DNA of 60,062 bases. It comes from a candidate division TM6 bacterium UASB124. Its GTDB lineage: Bacteria; Babelota; Babeliae; Babelales; RVW-14. Made by a program: the position numbers and the translations under genes. The notes below the pieces were generated by a model, which saw only the letters and a program-made list of their open reading frames with translations, was not told where the DNA came from and searched no databases. Shown here one piece after another: positions 17,923 to 26,976 of this stretch; within the stretch, counting starts at the first letter, position 1, and the number at the start of each line of letters is the position of its first letter. The stretch covers positions 1-60,062 of the forward strand of contig CAMDFF010000006.1 in NCBI GenBank assembly GCA_945897315.1, given 5' to 3'.

Positions 17923-18358
17923 AGATGTTGAACGCGTTGGTCTAGCAGGCAGCATTATTACTGTCACTGAAGGATACGCTGTCAATTTCCTCGTTCCCCG
18001 CAAGCTTGCGGTTGTTGTGGACGAGTCAAATCGCGATTTTTTCAAAAATAAAAAAATTAAAGAGCAAGTTTCTGTTGAAATTTTAAATAGCAAAGTTGCT
18101 ATGCTTGCAGAACGTATTAAAGTGCTTAAATTAAGCATTAAAGAGCGTGTTCATGACGATGGTAAACTCTATGGTTCTGTCGGTGCGGACGAAATAGTTG
18201 CACTGCTTAAGCAAAAAGAAATAGCTATTGATCGCAAGCAAGTACAGTTTGATAAGTCTGTTAAGTTTGTTGGCGAGCACAAGATTACCATTCGTTTGTC
18301 TTCAAAATTACAACCACAACTAACGCTGAAAGTTGAAGCGCTTAAACAAGCCGCTTAA
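17903..18358 (+). CDS. rplI: 50S ribosomal protein bL9
   Basis: 151 residues, the usual bL9 length. The N-terminus (MQVYMLKDVERVGLAGSI...GYAVNFLVPR) is the conserved rRNA-binding domain of L9; a long charged connecting helix and the C-terminal domain follow. AGGAG lies 7 nt before the ATG. It is followed at 8 bp by dnaB, the common rplI-dnaB order. Confidence 0.97.
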   Translation: MQVYMLKDVERVGLAGSIITVTEGYAVNFLVPRKLAVVVDESNRDFFKNKKIKEQVSVEILNSKVAMLAERIKVLKLSIKERVHDDGKLYGSVGADEIVALLKQKEIAIDRKQVQFDKSVKFVGEHKITIRLSSKLQPQLTLKVEALKQAA

Positions 18359-18366
18359 AGTACATT

Positions 18367-19743
18367 ATGGCGGAATATACACCTGGCATTTACCAACGAC
18401 GTAAAGAAGCGCCAAACACAGAACACATTTTAGGAAAAAGTTTGCCGACGAGCATCGAAGCAGAAAAAGCGGTGCTCTCGGCAATTTTGCTTGATGATCA
18501 AAATGTAACGCTGGTGACGGATATTTTGCGTGCGTCAGATTTTTACGTTAAACAACATCAGCATATTTTTCAAGCTATTGTAGACGTTGTTTCTCACGGG
18601 TTAAAGTGTGATTTGCTTGTTTTGCAAGATCATTTAGCCAATAAGAAATTACTTGATGAGGTCGGTGGCATTGAGTACCTGATGGAGCTACAAGAAGACA
18701 TTCCATCAATGGGCTTGATTGCCCAGCACGCACGCATTGTGAAAGATAAGTCGATGCTGCGTGATTTGATTCACTCGGCAGCAAGCATTATTAGCTCTTG
18801 CTATGACCAGAACTTGGAAGAGATAGACTCAGTTCTTGACGCAGCAGAGCAGAAAATTTTTCAGATTTCGAACAAATTGGCTGCGCCAACCTTTGTGCGG
18901 CTGGATGAAGTGCTGAAGAAAACATTTCAACAGTTGGCACAGGTCAAGGGCTCGCAAGAAGGCATTACCGGCACAACAACAGGTTTTAAGGCTTTTGATG
19001 GGATGACGTCTGGTATGCAGCGGGGTGATTTGCTTATTTTAGCTGCTCGGCCTTCAATGGGGAAAACTGCATTGGCCTTAAATATGGCTACTGAAGCGTG
19101 GCATGCTGGCTGTCCTGTTGCTATATTTTCTCTTGAAATGTCAGCTGAACAGCTGGTTCTACGGCTACTCTCTGCAGAGTCGCAAATTCCGCATCAAAAA
19201 ATTCGTAATGCGCTGCTTGGCCCAGAAGAGTTTATGGCACTGACAAATACAGCGGCCCGACTTGCAGAAGCAAAAATATTTATTGATGATTCTCCATCGC
19301 TTAATATCATGGAGCTACGCGCAAAAGCACGCAAACTAAAAGCACAAGAGGGTATTGGTCTCATTGTCATAGACTATTTGCAGCTTATCAGCTCACACCA
19401 AAAACATGAAAATAGAACGCAAGAGATCTCATCTATTTCACGTGCTCTTAAGGCACTTGCCAAAGAGCTTGATTGTCCAGTGCTTGCCTTGTCACAATTG
19501 TCTCGTCAGCTTGAAAATCGTATGGACAAGCGTCCGATGCTTTCAGACCTACGGGAATCTGGAGCGATTGAGCAAGATGGTGATGTGATCTTCTTTATTT
19601 ATCGTGATGTGGTGTATAACCCACAGACAGAGCATCCTGATATTGCAGAAGTGATTATTGGCAAGCAGCGAAATGGACCAATTGGGTCATTTCCGGTTCG
19701 CTTCCATGGTGAGATTACGCGGTTTGAAGATATGCCTTCGTAA
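18367..19743 (+). CDS. dnaB: Replicative DNA helicase DnaB
   Basis: 458 residues, standard length. The N-terminal domain (SIEAEKAVLSAILLD) binds primase and loader. The RecA-like C-terminal motor has Walker A ARPSMGKTALALN, Walker B LIVIDYLQL, the QEISSISRALKALAKEL segment and the SDLRESGAIEQDGD motif. It unwinds the lagging-strand template at the fork. Cotranscribed with rplI. Confidence 0.97.
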   Translation: MAEYTPGIYQRRKEAPNTEHILGKSLPTSIEAEKAVLSAILLDDQNVTLVTDILRASDFYVKQHQHIFQAIVDVVSHGLKCDLLVLQDHLANKKLLDEVGGIEYLMELQEDIPSMGLIAQHARIVKDKSMLRDLIHSAASIISSCYDQNLEEIDSVLDAAEQKIFQISNKLAAPTFVRLDEVLKKTFQQLAQVKGSQEGITGTTTGFKAFDGMTSGMQRGDLLILAARPSMGKTALALNMATEAWHAGCPVAIFSLEMSAEQLVLRLLSAESQIPHQKIRNALLGPEEFMALTNTAARLAEAKIFIDDSPSLNIMELRAKARKLKAQEGIGLIVIDYLQLISSHQKHENRTQEISSISRALKALAKELDCPVLALSQLSRQLENRMDKRPMLSDLRESGAIEQDGDVIFFIYRDVVYNPQTEHPDIAEVIIGKQRNGPIGSFPVRFHGEITRFEDMPS

Positions 19744-19777
19744 TAAAATATTTCTGCTGATGGCCAGGGTTAAATCT

Positions 19778-19818
19778 CGCTCACCCTGAGCCTGTCGAAT
19801 GGGCGCTGCCCCTAGGGG
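19778..19818. repeat. REP-like repeat unit and palindrome before ruvC
   Basis: A 22-nt segment (19778-19799, core CCCTGAGCCTGTCGAA) matches, from memory, a dispersed repeat found in many unrelated bacterial genomes. A perfect 10-bp palindrome CCCCTAGGGG follows at 19809-19818. It lies in the 116-bp gap between dnaB and ruvC. No second copy was found in the window. Confidence 0.4.
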
Positions 19819-19859
19819 AAGAAAGAGCGGGTGCTAGCTAAAAAGGGCTAGGAGGAACT

Positions 19860-20402
19860 ATGAATCAGGCAGTTACTCAGGGTGCTGTACCGGCACCTAT
19901 GCAGATTGTACTAGGTGTTGACCCAGGATTTTCAGTGACGGGCTTTGCTCTTGTGGCAAAAGCCCAGCGAATCACAGTGCTCGATTGTGGCTATCTTAAA
20001 ATGAGTGCGCAAAAAACACTAAGCCAGCGTACCGGCCAGTTCTACGCATTCTTTCAACAAAAAATTATTGAGCATCACGTAACGCATGTTGCCCTTGAAA
20101 CATCGTTTCTTGGCAAAAATGCTCAGACTTTTTTAAAGCTTGGCTTCTTGCGAGGTATTTTATTTTTGCTTGCGGATCAGCACAATTTAGTGCTCTCTGA
20201 GTTTGCACCGCGTGAAGTTAAGCTTGCGGTAACGGGCTCGGGTGCTGCAAGCAAAGACCAGGTTGCTGATATGATGATGCGGCTCTTCCCGACTCTTGCG
20301 ACTTTACCGCAGGTAGAACGAGCAGATGCAACTGACGCACTGGCTGTAGCGCTGTGTGGTCTGTGGAACCAGCAGTCATATCTCCAGCGGCTCGGGAAGT
20401 AA
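19860..20402 (+). CDS. ruvC: Holliday junction resolvase RuvC
   Basis: 180 residues, slightly longer than usual because of a 15-residue N-terminal extension before LGVDPGFSVTGFAL, which carries the first catalytic Asp. ALETSFLGKN holds the catalytic Glu, and the terminal pair lies in RADATDALAVAL. AGGAGG precedes the ATG. Cuts four-way junctions with RuvAB, which are not in this window. Convergent with the next gene, 7 bp apart. Confidence 0.95.
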   Translation: MNQAVTQGAVPAPMQIVLGVDPGFSVTGFALVAKAQRITVLDCGYLKMSAQKTLSQRTGQFYAFFQQKIIEHHVTHVALETSFLGKNAQTFLKLGFLRGILFLLADQHNLVLSEFAPREVKLAVTGSGAASKDQVADMMMRLFPTLATLPQVERADATDALAVALCGLWNQQSYLQRLGK

Positions 20403-20409
20403 AATATTG

Positions 20410-21978
20410 TTATAAAATTTTGCATGCAGTAATCGTACGTTTTTTTATATCAAAAACAGCGCCAATTCTGATTATTTGCTTGCCTAGATCGCGATATTTT
20501 TCGTCATAGCGTTTTTCTTCAATTTGTTCTAATGCTTTTGTTGCTGAGCCACGGATTTTGAGCTCAAGCACAAAAATAGTGTTTTCGGTGATAATGACAG
20601 CATCGATGCGACCAATGGCAGTCGGCTCTTCAACAGTGACATTGAGGCCAACAAGTTGTAGAACAAGGTAAAAAGCAAGTTGATAGCCACGTTCTTTGGT
20701 TGGTGCAACAACACTAGGAATATGGGCGCAGATTTTTTTAAGGATAATTTCAAGATCTGATTCGGTTACTTTGTTTGATACAAACAAGTTACGAAGTTGT
20801 TGTGCGTAAGTGAGCAAAGGAGTCGATGCATTTTCTTCAAACAAATCTAATAATCCTGCCGAACATGACTCTGCAACTTCTTGATTGGGGAAGCCCAGTA
20901 TAAACTGACGGTCAGTAAAGGACTTTATGGTTAAGTAGCCTGTTTGATAAAGTACGGTGGTTAGGCTTAATTTTTCAGGATTTAGGGAATTTAACTGAGA
21001 TCCACTTGCATGCACACCTGTAAAATCAGTTAAAGAAAATTTATGTTTCTTGAAAAATTCAATAGCAAAAGTTGATGTTCCACTTTCAAACCAATAATTC
21101 TTAAATTGTAAATTTTCAAAAAAATTAAGTACGGAAAAAGGATTGTATACTTTATCAGGTGCATCTTCTGGGATTGTAAAACAATAACCGTTGTACCAAT
21201 GCTTTATTTCTGCTAGCAGATGTTCTTTAGTAAAAGTAAGTTTTTTTGCGGCGCAATCTAAGTATTCTGCAAAATTATATTCAAGATCAGTCTGCGTATA
21301 TCCACAAAGTGTTGCTGCTTTTGGTGCATTGGAAAGAATGTTCAGATGATTAAGGGCTGAAAAGACAGAAAGTCTGCCAACTTGGCTAACGCCAGTAATG
21401 AACAAAAAGCGCATTGCCGTATCAAGTGATTTGAGCGGCGTATAAAAATTATAGAGCATTTCTCGATAAGCCTTGAGCAGCCGTGGTTTGCTAAGGTTGT
21501 TTACAATGGGTTTGTCATATTCATCAATGAGTACAACTGGCTGTGCTTTGCCTGGTATGGCAAGCTCTTTGACAAGCATTTGGAGCATTGCTCCTGGCGC
21601 TTTTTGGGGCAAAACAACATGGTGTTGTTTTGCCATAGTGTGCAGCATATCTTGGAGTGCACATCTGAGCTCTGTTGGTGATTCAAATACTAACGTGTTT
21701 ATATCGATATGAATAATCGGGTGTTCTTGCCACTGCCAATCGCTGTTAGCAATCCACGTTCCTTCAAATAAATGCTTCTTGCCTTCAAATAATGCTTTAA
21801 AAGTGGTGCATAATATTGATTTACCAAAACGTCGAGGGCGAGCTAAAAAACAGGGCGTTTTAATGCGTGCAAATTCGTACACATCTTTTGTTTTATCAAC
21901 ATACAAAAAATTGTTTTTGCGTAATTCCTCAAACGTTTGAATACCAATTGGTAAATCTAGCAATCTTTTTTGAGACAT
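20410..21978 (-). CDS. AAA-ATPase-like / PD-(D/E)XK nuclease family protein
   Basis: 522 residues. The N-terminus (LPIGIQTFEELRKNNFLYVDKT) and the P-loop RPRRFGKS are the signature of the AAA-ATPase_like family (PF09820); Walker B is VVLIDEYDKPI. The C-terminus has GRIDAVI...FVLELKI, the PD-(D/E)XK nuclease active-site arrangement (PF08011-like). The family is expanded in intracellular and gut bacteria and its role is unknown. GAGGAG precedes the ATG. It stands alone, with no toxin partner seen. Confidence 0.88.
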   Translation of the reverse strand: MSQKRLLDLPIGIQTFEELRKNNFLYVDKTKDVYEFARIKTPCFLARPRRFGKSILCTTFKALFEGKKHLFEGTWIANSDWQWQEHPIIHIDINTLVFESPTELRCALQDMLHTMAKQHHVVLPQKAPGAMLQMLVKELAIPGKAQPVVLIDEYDKPIVNNLSKPRLLKAYREMLYNFYTPLKSLDTAMRFLFITGVSQVGRLSVFSALNHLNILSNAPKAATLCGYTQTDLEYNFAEYLDCAAKKLTFTKEHLLAEIKHWYNGYCFTIPEDAPDKVYNPFSVLNFFENLQFKNYWFESGTSTFAIEFFKKHKFSLTDFTGVHASGSQLNSLNPEKLSLTTVLYQTGYLTIKSFTDRQFILGFPNQEVAESCSAGLLDLFEENASTPLLTYAQQLRNLFVSNKVTESDLEIILKKICAHIPSVVAPTKERGYQLAFYLVLQLVGLNVTVEEPTAIGRIDAVIITENTIFVLELKIRGSATKALEQIEEKRYDEKYRDLGKQIIRIGAVFDIKKRTITACKIL

Positions 21979-22048
21979 TGTTTGCTCCTCTGGCCTATTG
22001 GGTCTTTTAGTAGAGAGCCATTAGCTTAGCCAAAAAACTAGATGGCGG

Positions 22049-23830
22049 CTATTGGATAGAGCAAGTAAAATCATTGTCTCGTTCAGTTTTTTCTGCAATA
22101 GATTCGCGAAGCAGGCTTACTAGCGCAGCTATCACAGCAGTATTGGCAGATCTACGGCTAGCCTCTAAGGGCGCAATACCATGTCTATTTATGTGCTCAG
22201 GGTCAGCTTTATGCCGAAGCAGTAATCTGACTGTGTCGATTTGTCCTTGTGCGCAAGCAACAGTAAGTGGTGTTTCGCCGCGACCATCGATGATGTTGAC
22301 ACTGGGTCTCTGTCTGAGCAATAGATCTAAAAGCAACATTTTTGGCCCATAGCTATTTTTACGACAAGCTCTTGTGAGTGGGGTAGTGCCATCTGTGTAC
22401 TGCTGGTTGATATTTGCACCAGCACGTAATAGCATGCCCAAGATTTCTAGACATTTTTTGTCTTCTTCGATGCCGACAGCGCTGTCGCAGGATCTATGTT
22501 CTTCGCATTGCAAGCGATCATGCGCGACTTCGAGGGGCGTTTTGCCGTATGCGTTTAACATATTAATATCAGCACCGTTTGCAAGCAGTGCGGTAACATC
22601 AGTTGGCCTGTTTACCAGGCAGGCTAGAGACAGTGGCGTTTCACCACTTGGTAGCTGCAGATTAATGTTTACCCCTGCTGCGGTGGCAAGACGTTGCATG
22701 CAGTGATATTCTGAACAGTAGGCCAATGGTGTTTTACCATGAGTATCAGCGACGGTTGAATCTGCACCTAGCTCTAAGCATTGTAGGATAAGGCCATAGT
22801 CATTTGATTGGCATGCATTGATAAGTAGTGTGCTACCGGTAGACCAGCGAGTATTGATGTCAGCGCCTTTGCCCACTAAAAGTTTGATGCTCGATAGTTG
22901 GTCTGTCATTTCAAGAGGTATCTGCCCATCGCGATTTGGGGCAGAAGGATTGGCGCCTCTTTCTAATAAATACGTAACAAGCTCAGTATTGTAATTTATC
23001 AATGCGTAGGTGAGATACGTTTGGCCATAGGAAAAGTGCCTATTAATGTCTGCGCCATAACGCAAAAACAGGTCTATCAATGTAAAAGTTTCTTCTTTGT
23101 TAGCATACATACAATTACGAGCGATTCTTTCTAGAGGTATAATCCCTGATGCTGCATCTGGCAGATTAGCCTCTGCTCCCTGTTCTAATAAAAAAGAACA
23201 TTGAGCATAGCGACGTTCTCGAGAAGGGGTGTTTGCTGCGTTTATGAGTGGGGTATTACCATTGGGGTAATGTCTGTTTGCAAGCGATCGATCACGTGTT
23301 AATAAGTAACGCATACAATCTATGTCATCCATTCTCTGTGCACGTTGAAACAAAGTTTCGCCCGTCTCAAAGACCGTATGAATATCGCCTTCTGGATTGT
23401 TTAAAAAAGCTTCTATTGCAAGCACCGAATTGAGCGTTGTGATTGGTGGGGGCATGAAAAAGGGCGTGCGGCACTTTGGACATGTTGCATTCATTCTGCC
23501 CCATTGATTGATACAGGCTTGATGGAAGGCATGCGGAGCGGTTATAGTCCCACAGCGAAGTTTTCTCTGTGGGTTCTCGTGATCGGCATTATTCATAGCG
23601 ATCAAGCATATTCCGCATAAATTTTCTTCCACGGCAGGACTTGTTGCGCGAGCACGTTGCCTTGCCGATGGCTGCTCGTCGTCGCTGCTGTCGCTATCAG
23701 TGTCGCGAGCAGAGCGTTCACCACGTTTGTGTGAAGGAGCACCACTAGCGTTGCTAGTGCTTCCTATTGTTAGTGTTGCCAGCAACGTTAAAAGTAACAA
23801 CTTAATTGGATTGTATGCAAAGATAGGCAT
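22049..23830 (-). CDS. Exported RING-H2 finger / ankyrin-repeat protein (putative E3 ligase effector)
   Basis: 593 residues. The signal peptide ends NASGAPSHKRG. A Ser/Asp-rich linker precedes a RING-H2 finger with all eight ligands: C72, C75, C93, H100, H103, C106, C117, C120. About ten ankyrin repeats fill residues 150-580 (for example GETPLSLACLVNRPTDVTALLANGADIN, seen in parts). RING plus substrate-binding repeats is the layout of single-chain E3 ubiquitin ligases in eukaryotes. An exported bacterial version would act in the host. AGAGGTG precedes the ATG. Enzyme activity is inferred from ligand spacing only. Confidence 0.85.
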   Translation of the reverse strand: MPIFAYNPIKLLLLTLLATLTIGSTSNASGAPSHKRGERSARDTDSDSSDDEQPSARQRARATSPAVEENLCGICLIAMNNADHENPQRKLRCGTITAPHAFHQACINQWGRMNATCPKCRTPFFMPPPITTLNSVLAIEAFLNNPEGDIHTVFETGETLFQRAQRMDDIDCMRYLLTRDRSLANRHYPNGNTPLINAANTPSRERRYAQCSFLLEQGAEANLPDAASGIIPLERIARNCMYANKEETFTLIDLFLRYGADINRHFSYGQTYLTYALINYNTELVTYLLERGANPSAPNRDGQIPLEMTDQLSSIKLLVGKGADINTRWSTGSTLLINACQSNDYGLILQCLELGADSTVADTHGKTPLAYCSEYHCMQRLATAAGVNINLQLPSGETPLSLACLVNRPTDVTALLANGADINMLNAYGKTPLEVAHDRLQCEEHRSCDSAVGIEEDKKCLEILGMLLRAGANINQQYTDGTTPLTRACRKNSYGPKMLLLDLLLRQRPSVNIIDGRGETPLTVACAQGQIDTVRLLLRHKADPEHINRHGIAPLEASRRSANTAVIAALVSLLRESIAEKTERDNDFTCSIQ

Positions 23831-23944
23831 AGCAACACCTCTTGTTTCAGGTTGTAATATATTGCATCAGGGAGCGTGCTTTGTCGTATTTCTAATAGTA
23901 CATGAATATAGACGGCTTTGCAAGCGCGCTACCTAAGCTTCGGC

Positions 23945-24070
23945 TTAGGCTATTTCTTCGAGGTGCTTGTTCAGCAGCTGCTGAACAAGCTGGAACTTCA
24001 GGCGCATTTTGAGGTAGTAGTGCGAATGGACTGCGATCAATTGTCTCGGATCAAAAGATTTGGTGCCCAT
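23945..24070 (-). CDS. Candidate 41-residue cytoplasmic peptide
   Basis: A 42-codon ATG-TAA frame lies in the long gap after the RING-ankyrin gene start. AGGAG lies about 5 nt before the ATG. It encodes a His/Tyr- and Lys/Leu-rich, probably amphipathic helical peptide starting MGTKSFDPRQL. Codons end in G/C more often than in its neighbours, which suggests foreign origin. A hairpin with a CGAA/TTCG-type tetraloop (23932-23949) overlaps its stop codon, and a perfect palindrome at 23967-23990 lies inside its 3' half. Confidence 0.45.
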   Translation of the reverse strand: MGTKSFDPRQLIAVHSHYYLKMRLKFQLVQQLLNKHLEEIA

Positions 24071-24227
24071 CTTTCTCCTGTTTACCAAAAATGTACGTTG
24101 CTGCTACTTGACAAAGCACCAACAACACAATCAACAATAGAAAATAATTATTTGCTTGAGTAGTGCAGGGTGTCAAAAATACAATAATCTTAGCGTCTGA
24201 TAATGGTTATTATGTAAACAAATACCC

Positions 24228-24253
24228 CTCGTGGTTCGTAATCGAACCACGAG
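24228..24253. other. Perfect 11-bp hairpin in a gene-poor region
   Basis: The stem 24228-24238 with 24243-24253 closes a TAAT loop. No T-tract follows on either strand, so it is not a normal terminator. It could be a processing site or the remains of a mobile element. Confidence 0.5.
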
Positions 24254-24357
24254 CAAAGGAATTATTTAAATTAAATTAAGCCAAATGCATTCAGATGAAA
24301 CCTAATGTGCGTTTTAGTCTCGATAGACTTCTAGCTAGGTATGAAGATTTCAATACT

Positions 24358-24395
24358 AATAAGGGTGCATTAGCCAAAGCTAATGCACCCTTATT
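24358..24395. terminator. Strong hairpin, probable terminator of the exported-paralogue cluster
   Basis: A 17-bp perfect stem (24358-24374 with 24379-24395) with a 4-nt loop. T-tracts are weak on both sides (TATTTATG and ATTAGTATTG), so it is a likely but not certain terminator. Confidence 0.55.
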
Positions 24396-24703
24396 TATGA
24401 ATATTACAGAATACAGGATTAGGATAATACCGGCATAATTACTATGGTTAAATCTCAGTCAATTACATCACAATAGCGTACTGGCGAAAATAACACGAAC
24501 AAGGTTGCTATTCATTCAACATTTCAGACAATGCCAAACATAATATTCAAGCGCATAAATAGTCGTCACTACAACCAATTGTACGTCACTGGCTACGATA
24601 ACCACTTTTTTACCAATACGCACGAACATTTTCATCAAAGAATGGCTCTTTATATTCACTTTCTTTAAAGCAAACTACGCCAGCCGTTCTACAAAAATTT
24701 AAT
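24396..24703. other. Intergenic region downstream of the paralogue cluster
   Basis: About 300 bp, AT-rich. No gene is seen. A piece around 24566-24595 (CAACCAATTGTACG) matches the repeat found in the other gaps of this cluster, so this is probably a degraded copy of the duplicated unit. Confidence 0.4.
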
Positions 24704-25714
24704 TTATTTTCTAGCCCCAAGCGACAGCTCAGAAAACAACGGTTCAATCTCATCATGATCATCAAACAGGAGCTCTTCTTCAATGCTGCTCAGCTCTGCT
24801 GTTAAAGCATCAATACCAGGACGCATAGATACTGCTATTGATGAAATATTATTGCGTAAAAAATTTCTGAACTCAGTTGAAAATCTTCGTAATTCATAAG
24901 GTCTTGCTTCTGCTAATTTTTCAAACAAAACAGAACTTTTTTTATAAAAAGTTTCTGGCTCTGATAAATACGTAGTGAGGCTTCTTACAATGTCCTCATG
25001 CACTTTGGTACGTTTATCTCTGCAAAAATCTTTTCCCTTTGTAAGATCAAATAATCTTGCTCGAGCAATTGATTGCATCGAATCTACCTTGCGTTGCATC
25101 TCGGACCAGTTGGATCGGGTAAGCAATGGAATAAGATTCTCTATTTTCTTCTTATGAGAAATCCCCAAAAAATAGTCGCCTATATCTTGTAAATATTGCG
25201 GATGAAGAACACGTTCTCCACGCATAAAAATATCTACAAAGCCATCCCATATAACCTTCTGAAGATTAGTTTCTCTTGGAGTTACACATAAAATAACAGC
25301 TGTATCTAACCAATGTTTTAGTGGCTTTCCAATTTTAGATAATCCAACAAGACTATCATCGCTAAAAGATTGATAATCCTCAGGACTAAGAACATCATCA
25401 TCAGGGGTAGCAGAGGAACTGGCACTAGAAACATACCTATCATAGCAAGCCAGCATGTCTAAGGGTGTTTGTGCTAGCGATCGATATGGGCTCGCCACAC
25501 GCGCTACGGATGAGCAACGCACCGGAGATACACGTAATTCATCTCCATCAGCAAATAATGCTAGCGACTTTACCATTCTAGCTAAACGACCTTCTACTGT
25601 ACCTCTAGGACGAAATGATGGCTTGTCTTCTGCCGGTGCACTTGCTACAAGACTCAATCCCAAGCTCTGCGCACCAATGAGTGCCAGAATAAATAATGTA
25701 TGTGCGTTTCTCAT
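24704..25714 (-). CDS. Exported paralogous protein, copy A of a three-gene tandem family
   Basis: 336 residues. The signal peptide (ILALIGAQSLGLSLVASAPAEDK) is nearly identical to those of copies B and C. The mature part is helical and shares with them YLQDIGDYFLGIS, a following IP-L-T--NW motif, and an RARL-DL segment. Copy A has an extra N-terminal mature stretch of about 60 residues. No known domain recognised. GGAAG lies 7 nt before the ATG. It is the last gene of the tandem set in transcription direction. Confidence 0.75.
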   Translation of the reverse strand: MRNAHTLFILALIGAQSLGLSLVASAPAEDKPSFRPRGTVEGRLARMVKSLALFADGDELRVSPVRCSSVARVASPYRSLAQTPLDMLACYDRYVSSASSSATPDDDVLSPEDYQSFSDDSLVGLSKIGKPLKHWLDTAVILCVTPRETNLQKVIWDGFVDIFMRGERVLHPQYLQDIGDYFLGISHKKKIENLIPLLTRSNWSEMQRKVDSMQSIARARLFDLTKGKDFCRDKRTKVHEDIVRSLTTYLSEPETFYKKSSVLFEKLAEARPYELRRFSTEFRNFLRNNISSIAVSMRPGIDALTAELSSIEEELLFDDHDEIEPLFSELSLGARK

Positions 25715-26034
25715 ATTAAAACTTCCATTTGTAATTTAGCATTTGAATTATTCTATCATTATTTATTAGAGCTTACAAAATGAACTACAAATATGGCTTT
25801 AATTGCCAAAAAAAGACAAAATGCAATTACCTTTCACATAAGCGGGAGTTTATTGCAAAGTCCTATAAAATGATCATTTTAAATACCAGACAAACGCATT
25901 CTTACGTGATTTGTGGCTAAAAACAAACCAATTGAACGGCTTCTTCAGATATGGCATTGATAGTGAAAGCACTAAAAAACTGTTTATTTAAATAATGAGA
26001 GAGCTTAATTTTCTAGAATCGGTCGCCAGACTCA
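25715..26034. repeat. Intergenic gap A/B with conserved repeat
   Basis: This 320-bp gap holds a segment near 25914-25970 (GCTAAAAACAAACCAATTG and following) that recurs at about 28065-28122 and, more degraded, at about 26915-26970. The upstream leader AAATTACAAATGGAAG is also shared with copy C. The tandem duplication therefore included flanking DNA. Confidence 0.6.
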
Positions 26035-26853
26035 CTAAGGAGCTAGCTGGTGATTGTCATCAAACGGCAGATTGGTTTCAATAGTGATCAAATTCTTCAT
26101 TGTTCGTACTATTGACTCACCTAGAATTTTAGGAATTTTCGTAGAATTAGCCCTTAAATATTTTTTTATTTCTGCCGAAAATCCCCGTAATTCATAAGGG
26201 CTTACGCTTGCTTCATTAAGAATTAATACCATATAACTTTTCGCATCGAAAGATCGTCGATCTCTCAGCTGGGTTATTAGATTGTTGATGAGACGATGGT
26301 GCGCAATTTCACGTTTACTCATACAATGTTCTGGACCCATTGCCAGATCCACTAAACGTGCGCGAGCAATATTTTGTGTAAAATCTGCTATTGTTTGGAT
26401 ATAGCTCCAGTTAGTTTCGGTAAGCACTGGTATATGACCTTCTGTCTTTATGGTATGTGAAATACCCAAAAAATATTCGCCTATATCTTTTAAATATTCT
26501 GCATGAAGGTGGCATTGAAAACTCATAACAATTTTTTTAAACTCATCCACTATCACCTGAGCAAGATCAGGCTTTCGTTCCAGCAGATCACACTGCATCA
26601 TGGATGTCTTTAACCAATTGTTCAGAGGTGTACTAATTTTTTCATTAATCCTAGGCATATCATCTGGACTAAGAAATTCATCATCAGGATTAGTAGAGCT
26701 GATCGATGCATACAAGCGATTATAGCATGTCAGCATTCTATCTTTTTGCAGCAGATATAGCTTGTCTTCTGCCGGTGCACTTGCCGTAAGATTCAATACC
26801 AAGCTCTGCGCGCCAATGAGCGCCAGAATAAATAATGTATGTGTGCTTCTCAT
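26035..26853 (-). CDS. Exported paralogous protein, copy B
   Basis: 272 residues. The signal peptide ends NLTASAPAEDK. The mature part aligns with copies A and C through EYLKDIGEYFLGIS, IPVLTETNW, NIARARLVDLA and a C-terminal LRGFSAEIKKYL helix matching copy A (LRRFSTEFRNFL). It lacks the extra N-terminal stretch of A. GGAGG precedes the ATG. Function unknown; probably secreted to the periplasm or host. Confidence 0.75.
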   Translation of the reverse strand: MRSTHTLFILALIGAQSLVLNLTASAPAEDKLYLLQKDRMLTCYNRLYASISSTNPDDEFLSPDDMPRINEKISTPLNNWLKTSMMQCDLLERKPDLAQVIVDEFKKIVMSFQCHLHAEYLKDIGEYFLGISHTIKTEGHIPVLTETNWSYIQTIADFTQNIARARLVDLAMGPEHCMSKREIAHHRLINNLITQLRDRRSFDAKSYMVLILNEASVSPYELRGFSAEIKKYLRANSTKIPKILGESIVRTMKNLITIETNLPFDDNHQLAP

Positions 26854-26976
26854 GTTAAAACCTCCACGTGATACACACTAGATTTTTCAGCACTATTCTA
26901 TGCCATACCTGAAGAAGCAACCCAATTGTACGACTTATTCAAAGGTATGGCATAGATATTGAAATCAATACATAAT

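Noticed and set aside
24226-24254. Hairpin with GGTTCG/CGAACC as a tRNA fragment
   Set aside because: It is a simple palindrome with a 4-nt loop and has no tRNA-like context.
24640-24705. Shifted-frame continuation of copy A ending KESEYKEPFFDENVRAYW
   Set aside because: Could be a frameshifted C-terminus or fragment of a lost paralogue, but the resemblance to the copy A tail is too weak.
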